A DNA stretch of 7,459 nucleotides from Candidatus Nanopelagicales bacterium (lineage in GTDB: Bacteria; Actinomycetota; Actinomycetes; S36-B12; UBA10799), in the NCBI GenBank assembly GCA_030699055.1, contig JAUYKX010000343.1, positions 1 through 7,459 on the forward strand. Direction: 5' to 3'. The first letter of the stretch is position 1. Every line of letters starts with the position of its first letter. The notes beneath the pieces are model-generated. The model was not told the DNA's origin, made no database searches, and was given only the letters and a program-made list of their open reading frames with translations. The position numbers and the translations under genes were made by a program. Shown here piece after piece: positions 1 to 4,529 of the stretch.

Positions 1-632
1 CGGCGGATCTGATCACGATCTTTCGGGCGGCCCTGAGCGAGCCCGCCGTACGCCAGCTGCTCACCACGCGCGAGGCCGACTTCCCGCTGATCGTGGAACG
101 GCGCGTCAAGGTCGCCGGTGGCGGTCGGAAAGTCCAGCGCGAGGTGCGGCCGGGGCGGATCGGGGCGATTGATCCGCTGGTGTGGAACCGCTACTCGGGA
201 CTGGTCGGGGCCAAGACGGGCTACACGACCAATGCGGGAAGAACCTATGTGGCCGCTGTCAAGCGCGGGGAGACAACTCTGATCATCTCCTTGATGGGCT
301 ACTCGGAGAGGACCGAGGACGAGGCCGATACCGCATTTTCCTGGGCCTTCGCCCACCGGAATGTTCTCGGCGGCGCCGGGCAGTTGCCTGAGCCACGCCC
401 GGCGGATGACATGTCGTCTGGTGTCATCGGGGATTCCGGTGTCGCGTCCGATGACAGATCGACCTCCGCCGGGCACCTGCCGGTCACAGCCGATGCCTCT
501 GTCGCGGTGCCGGACTCGAATCTGGTGTCGGCGTTGACCGGGGGAATGCTGACGTGGGTGGGACTGGTCGTCTTGGTCGGTGCAGTGCTGGTCGTCGCTG
601 CGGTCGCCGTTGCCTCCCGCAGTGGGAGCTGA
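1..632 (+). CDS. D-alanyl-D-alanine carboxypeptidase (peptidase S11, DacA-like), 5'-partial
   Basis: The reading frame is open from the left edge (first full codon at 3), so the start and the SxxK and SxN motifs lie outside the window; 209 residues are visible. Family S11 enzymes remove the terminal D-alanine from peptidoglycan pentapeptides on the outer face of the membrane and so limit crosslinking. The diagnostic stretch is GLVGAKTGYTTNAGRTYVAA, with the KTG triad at codons 213-221, preceded by IDPLVWNRYSGL as is usual in actinobacterial members. After the catalytic domain come about 70 polar, Ser/Asp/Pro-rich residues, then a hydrophobic segment (visible residues about 183-204, LTWVGLVVLVGAVLVVAAVA) and a short basic tail. 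This fits a C-terminal membrane anchor. A GTG at 93 is only an internal valine codon: the sequence before it (DLITIFRAALSEPAVRQLL) is also family-like. Family assignment is firm; the exact paralogue is not known. Confidence 0.93.
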   Translation, partial: ADLITIFRAALSEPAVRQLLTTREADFPLIVERRVKVAGGGRKVQREVRPGRIGAIDPLVWNRYSGLVGAKTGYTTNAGRTYVAAVKRGETTLIISLMGYSERTEDEADTAFSWAFAHRNVLGGAGQLPEPRPADDMSSGVIGDSGVASDDRSTSAGHLPVTADASVAVPDSNLVSALTGGMLTWVGLVVLVGAVLVVAAVAVASRSGS

Positions 633-635
633 CCG

Positions 636-655
636 CTGGTCGACTGGACCAGTCG
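636..655 (+). terminator. Overlapping inverted repeats after the carboxypeptidase stop codon
   Basis: Two perfect dyads overlap here. CTGGTC (636-641) pairs with GACCAG (647-652). CGACTGG (641-647) pairs with CCAGTCG (649-655). They begin 3 bases after the TGA at 630-632 and are mutually exclusive as RNA hairpins. A smaller dyad, CTCCC/GGGAG (614-618 and 624-628), lies just inside the gene. No T-run follows, so this is not a classical intrinsic terminator. It may be a weak or U-less terminator, an mRNA 3' stabiliser, or a protein-binding palindrome. Confidence 0.3.
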
Positions 656-738
656 GAAGCCGGATTGGTTGGATGTTCGGTGCCGGAGCAGTTTTCGTGT
701 AACGATGAGCGGCAAGCACATCCGAGGATGACCGGAGA

Positions 739-771
739 TGCCGGGTGTCGGCCATTGGGTGTCACCCGGTG
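739..771 (+). promoter_or_regulatory. 5'-leader hairpin upstream of the gene at 792
   Basis: CCGGGTG (741-747) and CACCCGG (763-769) form a perfect 7-bp stem around a 15-base loop. G-T wobbles at both outer positions can extend it to 9 bp. A competing inner dyad, GGGTG-T-CACCC, uses the same right arm. The structure ends 4 bases before the purine-rich ribosome binding site at 775-783, so it could influence translation or act as an operator. No function is proven, and chance occurrence in GC-rich DNA is possible. Confidence 0.3.
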
Positions 772-774
772 AAC

Positions 775-783
775 AAGGAAGGG
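775..783 (+). promoter_or_regulatory. Ribosome binding site setting the GTG 792 start
   Basis: AAGGAAGGG is followed by 8 bases and then GTG at 792. This spacing favours 792 over the in-frame GTG at 783, which overlaps the site, and over the ATG at 738, which has no spaced Shine-Dalgarno and would put 18 non-signal-like residues before the basic n-region. Confidence 0.65.
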
Positions 784-791
784 TGATCGCA

Positions 792-1535
792 GTGCGAATT
801 TTCGGAACCAGGAAGACCCGAGTGATCGGTATCGGAGGCGCCGCATTGATCGCGGTGTCGAGCCTGACCGCCACGGGCGCGGCGACGTTGGCCCACGGAG
901 CCGATGTGCCAGCGGCTGCGGTTGAGCCGGTGACGTCAGTGGTCGAACCCAGAGCGCTGTTGGCTTCGAACCCGTCTTTGGAGACAAAGCTGTTGCGCCC
1001 GCGCGACCTGGGATCCGGTTGGTCGGAGATAGCGGTGGGCGACCTCGTCGGGAAGTACGGGTCCAAGATCGCGGGCGCTATTGCCGGCGCCACGGTGGAT
1101 CCCGCCAGTTGTGCCACCGGGTGGAAGCTGCCGGTTGGCTATGAGTCTCACGCATACCGGGTGTTCAGGAAGGGGTCGTCTTCCTTCGGGCCTTACGCGG
1201 GACAGCTGATCGCTTCATTCGACACCCCACGGGCGGCGAAGGCGGCCATTTCGGGGGTTCGGGCCCGCCTCACCGATTGTCGACGGCTAAAGATCTCGGC
1301 TGACATTGGGAGCGCGAGCGTCAAGATCACTCCGGTCAAGGCCGGTCGGAAGGCGAGGTTCGCGTACCGGATCGAGGCCGATCTCGGAGGACTGTTTGAC
1401 GCGACAGGCAGGGTCTCGGTTTCACGACAGGGCCGCGTGGTGAGTGTTGTCGGTGCTGGCGCTCTGGGTACTGATCAGGCGTCGATCAAGGCGACTGCGG
1501 CGCGGGCTGCGGTCAAGGCCGGCCGCCGGCTGTAA
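792..1535 (+). CDS. Secreted sensor-domain-like protein with a paired cysteine
   Basis: The 247-residue product starts with an export signal: basic MRIFGTRKTR, then the hydrophobic stretch VIGIGGAALIAVSSLTATGA, with likely cleavage around residues 36-43 (AHGA-DVPAAA). There is no lipobox and no later membrane segment, so it is probably released or loosely cell-wall associated. The mature part has LLRPRDLGSGWSEI (67-80), a cysteine at 107 (ASCATGW), an alternating beta pattern with AYRVFRKGSSSF, a helix (DTPRAAKAAISGVRARL) ending at Cys163 (TDC), and a last strand-helix unit (GRVVSVVGAG then ASIKATAARAAVKA). This order resembles extracytoplasmic 'sensor domain' or PknH-C-like proteins of actinobacteria, where two cysteines pair. 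That likeness is from memory of the fold pattern, not a search. The secreted protein at 2506 seems to carry a related domain. No ligand is known; it may share a transcript with the sulfotransferase 48 bases downstream. Confidence 0.8.
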   Translation: MRIFGTRKTRVIGIGGAALIAVSSLTATGAATLAHGADVPAAAVEPVTSVVEPRALLASNPSLETKLLRPRDLGSGWSEIAVGDLVGKYGSKIAGAIAGATVDPASCATGWKLPVGYESHAYRVFRKGSSSFGPYAGQLIASFDTPRAAKAAISGVRARLTDCRRLKISADIGSASVKITPVKAGRKARFAYRIEADLGGLFDATGRVSVSRQGRVVSVVGAGALGTDQASIKATAARAAVKAGRRL

Positions 1536-1569
1536 TCTCTCGCTCGTTTCGGAGTGAATTCGTTGCGGC

Positions 1570-1576
1570 GGGAGGA
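1570..1576 (+). promoter_or_regulatory. Ribosome binding site setting the ATG 1584 start
   Basis: GGGAGGA is followed by 7 bases and then ATG at 1584, a near-ideal spacing. It lies inside the longer reading frame that would begin at GTG 1554, so it argues for the shorter protein. The shorter form also starts right at the first beta strand of the sulfotransferase fold. Confidence 0.7.
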
Positions 1577-1583
1577 TTGCGGC

Positions 1584-2369
1584 ATGCCTGTGTGGGTTCT
1601 CGACCTGAATCTCCTGTACGTATTGGTGCCGCGAACCGGAAGTACTGGGATGCGCATCTATCTGATGGAGCGATATCGGGGATTGGATCTGCGCCAGGAG
1701 CCGGCTCGTGAGCAGGGTTTGGTTATCGAGGGTCACGGACTTGAGAAGCATTCGGATTTCTCCCAGGTCTGGGCCGGCTTCCGGCCACCCGTTCGCTGGT
1801 CGAAGATTGTCAGGATTGCCGGAGTGCGCAATCCGGCCGACAGTTTGTTCTCCTCCTGGTGGAAGCACAGGTATCACTATCCGAGCCTGATGGCAGATCT
1901 GGATCAGCTTGCGGAAGGTGATCGCGTATTTCTCGAGAACGAACGAACCCGTCGACGGATGGAGGAGACCAAGGGCCTCACCTTCAGTGAGTGGGTACTC
2001 AAAACGGTTCAGCTGCCATCGCCACGACCGCCACCCTGGAAGCGGGCGGTGAAGGATGTGCGTGAAGCAGCCATCGGAATCGGAAACCGCTCCGGGCGTA
2101 GCAAGTACAAGCGGGTAGGGAGCGAGGGACTGTGGTACCAGGGCGCGAATGTCTATCTGCGTTTCGAGAGTCTGAACGACGACTGGCGAGACCTGTGTCG
2201 GAGTAGGGGTTGGCCGCACATGGGGGATCTGCCGGTTTTCAATGAGACCGAAGGTCGACCGCGCGACTACGCCTCGTACTTGAATGAACGCGCCGCCGCG
2301 CGCCTGCGCACGGCTTACTCACGCGAACTGGCTCGCTTCTCCTATGAGATTCGGGCCGGCTCAGATTGA
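1584..2369 (+). CDS. P-loop sulfotransferase (PAPS-dependent, carbohydrate-type)
   Basis: The 261-residue protein has the marks of PAPS-dependent sulfotransferases, which move a sulfuryl group from 3'-phosphoadenylyl sulfate to a hydroxyl or amine of a glycan, lipid or small molecule. The 5'-phosphosulfate loop is VPRTGSTGMR (15-24) after the strand LNLLYVL. The 3'-phosphate motif is VRNPADSLFSSWW (81-93), with Arg82 and Ser90 eight residues apart as in the family. The segment NVYLRFESLNDDW (189-201) and the C-terminal YASYLNERAAARLRTAYSRELARFSY (229-254) match the usual end of bacterial carbohydrate-type members. There is no signal peptide or membrane segment, so it is probably cytoplasmic. 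The acceptor cannot be read from sequence. No PAPS-synthesis gene is visible in the window. Hand-counted blocks give 55-62% G+C (for example 33/60 at 1861-1920) against 43/60 in the PBP gene at 6121-6180, which hints at a separate origin. Confidence 0.85.
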   Translation: MPVWVLDLNLLYVLVPRTGSTGMRIYLMERYRGLDLRQEPAREQGLVIEGHGLEKHSDFSQVWAGFRPPVRWSKIVRIAGVRNPADSLFSSWWKHRYHYPSLMADLDQLAEGDRVFLENERTRRRMEETKGLTFSEWVLKTVQLPSPRPPPWKRAVKDVREAAIGIGNRSGRSKYKRVGSEGLWYQGANVYLRFESLNDDWRDLCRSRGWPHMGDLPVFNETEGRPRDYASYLNERAAARLRTAYSRELARFSYEIRAGSD

Positions 2370-2482
2370 GTTCCCAACACCGCTGACGGGTTTTGAGAGC
2401 GCAAATCGAAGCGGATAGCTCTGGCCGTTGCGCTGGGTGATCGCGCACGTCGCTTGGTTGGGGGTCGACACCACATCAATGA

Positions 2483-2505
2483 CCGAAGCGACGTAACTTC
2501 GGGGG
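2483..2505 (+). promoter_or_regulatory. Probable -10 element and hairpin directly before GTG 2506
   Basis: TAACTT at 2494-2499 fits the actinobacterial -10 pattern TANNNT. It ends six bases before GTG 2506, so transcription would begin at or next to the start codon and give a leaderless mRNA. This agrees with the lack of a spaced Shine-Dalgarno: the G-run at 2501-2505 touches the start codon. The 17-base-spaced -35 position (CCACAT) is poor; a better TCGACA at 2465-2470 is 23 bases away, too far for normal spacing. The same segment contains a dyad, CCGAAG (2483-2488) with CTTCGG (2497-2502), which could instead be an operator or a leader hairpin. Confidence 0.4.
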
Positions 2506-3969
2506 GTGCGATCGAGCGGGTTTGCCTACGTGGTCGCCGGCGTAGTGCTGGCCACTGGTTCGGGGTCAATGCTGGCTTGGGCAAATTCCGCTTCCGCGGT
2601 GAATGATGTGGTCTCCGAAACCACGGCTACGCCGGCGTTGAACGCCAACCCCGTGGCTCCGCAGGTAACCCCGACTGCTGCTGACTTGACGGTGGCCGGA
2701 GCGGCAGCGGAGATTCTTCGGCGCGCCGACGTCGGCGGGACCATTCAGGCGGGTCTGCTGGCCCCTCGGCCGTGCGGAGAGAACTGGGGAGGTTGGCATG
2801 CGGCCGACAGTGCCCGGGGCGTGAACGGAAACGTCAGCGTCAGCATCGGGGTCACCGCCTGGCGGGCAGGTGCGGCCGCTTCGGAATATCGCTCGTTGCG
2901 CGAAACACTGTCAAAATGCGCGAACGTATCCGAGACTCCAGGTCACGATGAATTGTCGGCGGACGTGGCGGTCGATACGGGTGCGGGCCGCCGCTCCGTT
3001 GGCGCTCTTCGTCTGGGCGACACCCTGACCATCGTGGAGGTGGCCACCACAGGGCCTGATTCGCAGTCGATGGTTAGCCGAACGCTGGAACAAGCTCGCA
3101 CGTTGTTGCGTGGCAAGCTGCGAGATCGTTGTCGGTCGGCCGATTCGGGTGATGGGGGCGATCACGCAAGCCGCGACCCGTATGGCGATCACTATTCGGG
3201 GCGATTGATCGAAAGTCGGTTGCTCCTGGGGGCTTTGAACGTCCGAAGTGATTCCGAATCGAAGCAGGTGTCGGCCGACCGGGGAACCGCGACCTGGCGG
3301 CCGCCTACCGCTAGCCCGGTCAACGAGTTGGCGCCCCTGGACCTGGAACGAATCGCCCGGGCCGGTGCTCAGGGAAGACCTGTTGATCCGAGCAAGCTCG
3401 TTGATGGATTCGGGCAGCCATTGCCGCGCAAAGAGGCTCCCGAGCTGATTAATCCGTCAGCCTTGATCCCACCGACGGATACTCGCCCCGATCGGGATCC
3501 CGGGCCGGCGCCGCAGTCGCCAGACCTGCCGCCGCGTGTGTCTATCGCCGAGGTTCCGGTTCTCGACCCGGACGGGCCCGGTTGTGGGTGGGAGTTCACG
3601 GGTGTGAGGGAACCGGTGGTTGATCCTTTGAGATTGACGGTCGATGGGCGCCAGGCACAAATTGATCGTCTGTCGAGGGATGCGGCTCGGCAGGCTGATT
3701 GGTTGGTGGCGACTGCCGCGTGGCCGAAGCAGTATTCGGAGTGGGCGGTTCGCAAGCGAGCCGCTGTCAACTGGGAGGAATTTGAGAAGGTCAAGTCCGA
3801 CGAGGTCAAGGATTGGGAAAGGGCCGAGGAAGCGATTGAGGGGACGGTGGAGCGTAGGCGGAAGGGCGACCTGCCCCCGGTTCCGACCCCGAAGCCTACG
3901 GTGAGTAACCCGTCCCCGGACTCGGCTTCCGCGCCTGACATCCCGACGCCTGCCGAGGGGCCGCAATGA
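2506..3969 (+). CDS. Large secreted modular protein coupled to the lipoprotein and PBP genes; function unknown
   Basis: I recognise no named family over the full 487 residues. A signal peptide is clear: MRSSG, the hydrophobic FAYVVAGVVLATGSG, then AWANSASA with likely cleavage after residue 31. Residues about 58-209 look like a paired-cysteine sensor-type domain (Cys90 in PRPCGENWGGW, Cys138 in LSKCANV, final helix 187-204), similar in layout to the protein at 792. Residues 210-345 are polar and Pro/Asp-rich and probably disordered. Residues about 356-455 start with GPGCGWEFTG (Cys360) and become a highly charged, Trp-rich helical segment, possibly a coiled coil. The tail (456-487) is Pro/Ser/Thr-rich. 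GTG 2506 is the only sensible start: an in-frame TAA lies at 2494 and later starts would cut the signal. The stop overlaps the lipoprotein ATG by 4 bases, so translation is probably coupled. Its location is extracytoplasmic; a scaffold or sensor role beside the PBP is inference. Confidence 0.8.
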   Translation: MRSSGFAYVVAGVVLATGSGSMLAWANSASAVNDVVSETTATPALNANPVAPQVTPTAADLTVAGAAAEILRRADVGGTIQAGLLAPRPCGENWGGWHAADSARGVNGNVSVSIGVTAWRAGAAASEYRSLRETLSKCANVSETPGHDELSADVAVDTGAGRRSVGALRLGDTLTIVEVATTGPDSQSMVSRTLEQARTLLRGKLRDRCRSADSGDGGDHASRDPYGDHYSGRLIESRLLLGALNVRSDSESKQVSADRGTATWRPPTASPVNELAPLDLERIARAGAQGRPVDPSKLVDGFGQPLPRKEAPELINPSALIPPTDTRPDRDPGPAPQSPDLPPRVSIAEVPVLDPDGPGCGWEFTGVREPVVDPLRLTVDGRQAQIDRLSRDAARQADWLVATAAWPKQYSEWAVRKRAAVNWEEFEKVKSDEVKDWERAEEAIEGTVERRRKGDLPPVPTPKPTVSNPSPDSASAPDIPTPAEGPQ

Positions 3970-4529
3970 GGAACACCTTCAGGGGGGAAACCGGACGGGT
4001 TCGTTGGATGCTCGCAGCCGGCCTGGCCGCCACGGTGTTGACGGCAACCGGCTGTTCGCTGGAAGCTCGGGTGGCTCCCATTCCGGGGGAATCCTCCGCC
4101 GGGGGCGCGGGAGTCGAGCCGTCGCCGGCGCACGAGGGCGGTTCTGATCGGGATGAGGTCACTCAGGTGATCGAGTTGCCGAACGGCGTGCCGTTGCCTC
4201 AAGGCGGGCTGATCGTGTCCGGACCCACTCCCGCTCGGAGCGGTTCCGGCGTCACCGGTTGGAGCGCTGTGGTCACCCTGTCCGGATCAGCCGATGGCCA
4301 CCAAGTTCGGGAGGAGATCAGGGGACAGATCTCATACCTGGGGTGGCAGGTGACGCCCGCGACGGCTAGGGATGATCCTTCCAAGACGCTGTCCGCGCGG
4401 CGAGTGCTGCCGTCGACTTCGCCCATCTCGACCGCCGGGACCGAGCAGTGGCTGCAAGTTTCGGTGACCGCGCCGCTTGTCGACTCGGGTCCGGCAGTCG
4501 TGTACCGGTTCGCGGAGGCTGCGCAATGA
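3966..4529 (+). CDS. Small lipoprotein, probable PBP partner; function unknown
   Basis: The 187-residue product has a lipoprotein signal: basic MRNTFRGETGRVR, a hydrophobic core (residues 14-26), and LTATGC with the lipidated cysteine at 30. The mature protein should therefore sit on the outer face of the cytoplasmic membrane. A flexible Gly/Ser/Pro linker covers residues about 38-62. The domain at about 66-187 starts VIELPNGVPLPQGGLIVSG, continues with strand GWSAVVTLSGS, helix DGHQVREEIRGQISYLGW, and ends with strands QWLQVSVTAP and AVVYRF. This beta-alpha-beta layout recalls small lipoprotein domains in which a helix ends in 'L..GW', but I cannot name a family. GAGGGG at 3955-3960 with a 5-base spacer supports ATG 3966. 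ATGA overlaps occur at both ends: 3966-3969 with the gene before and 4526-4529 with the PBP gene. The context suggests a partner or activator of the PBP. Confidence 0.85.
   Translation: MRNTFRGETGRVRWMLAAGLAATVLTATGCSLEARVAPIPGESSAGGAGVEPSPAHEGGSDRDEVTQVIELPNGVPLPQGGLIVSGPTPARSGSGVTGWSAVVTLSGSADGHQVREEIRGQISYLGWQVTPATARDDPSKTLSARRVLPSTSPISTAGTEQWLQVSVTAPLVDSGPAVVYRFAEAAQ

Noticed and set aside
676..706. Possible promoter TTCGGT, 18 bases, TAACGA in the first gap
   Set aside because: The match to -35 and -10 consensus is poor and such hexamers are common; there is no independent support.
299..1117. Long minus-strand open frame (272 codons) across the carboxypeptidase end and the secreted-protein gene
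   Set aside because: It crosses two well-supported plus-strand genes, its translation is low-complexity Ser/Thr/Pro/Arg, and it has no recognisable motif. It is a GC-rich antisense shadow.
1518..1530. GCCGG-CCG-CCGGC hairpin at the end of the gene at 792
   Set aside because: It lies within coding sequence of a GC-rich gene, is only 5 bp, and has no T-run. Chance is a sufficient explanation.
1554..1583. GTG 1554 start for the sulfotransferase
   Set aside because: The extra residues (MNSLRREDCG) are not family-like and would contain the strong ribosome binding site used by ATG 1584.
3369..4202. Minus-strand open frame of 277 codons opposite the secreted and lipoprotein genes
   Set aside because: The composition is Gly/Ser/Arg-rich with no domain, and the plus-strand genes have signal peptides, ribosome binding sites and coupled overlaps. 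It is treated as a shadow.
4448..4525. Upstream GTG start giving a 785-residue PBP
   Set aside because: It would add 26 residues encoded inside the lipoprotein gene before the ATG 4526, which has a good Shine-Dalgarno and the ATGA overlap.
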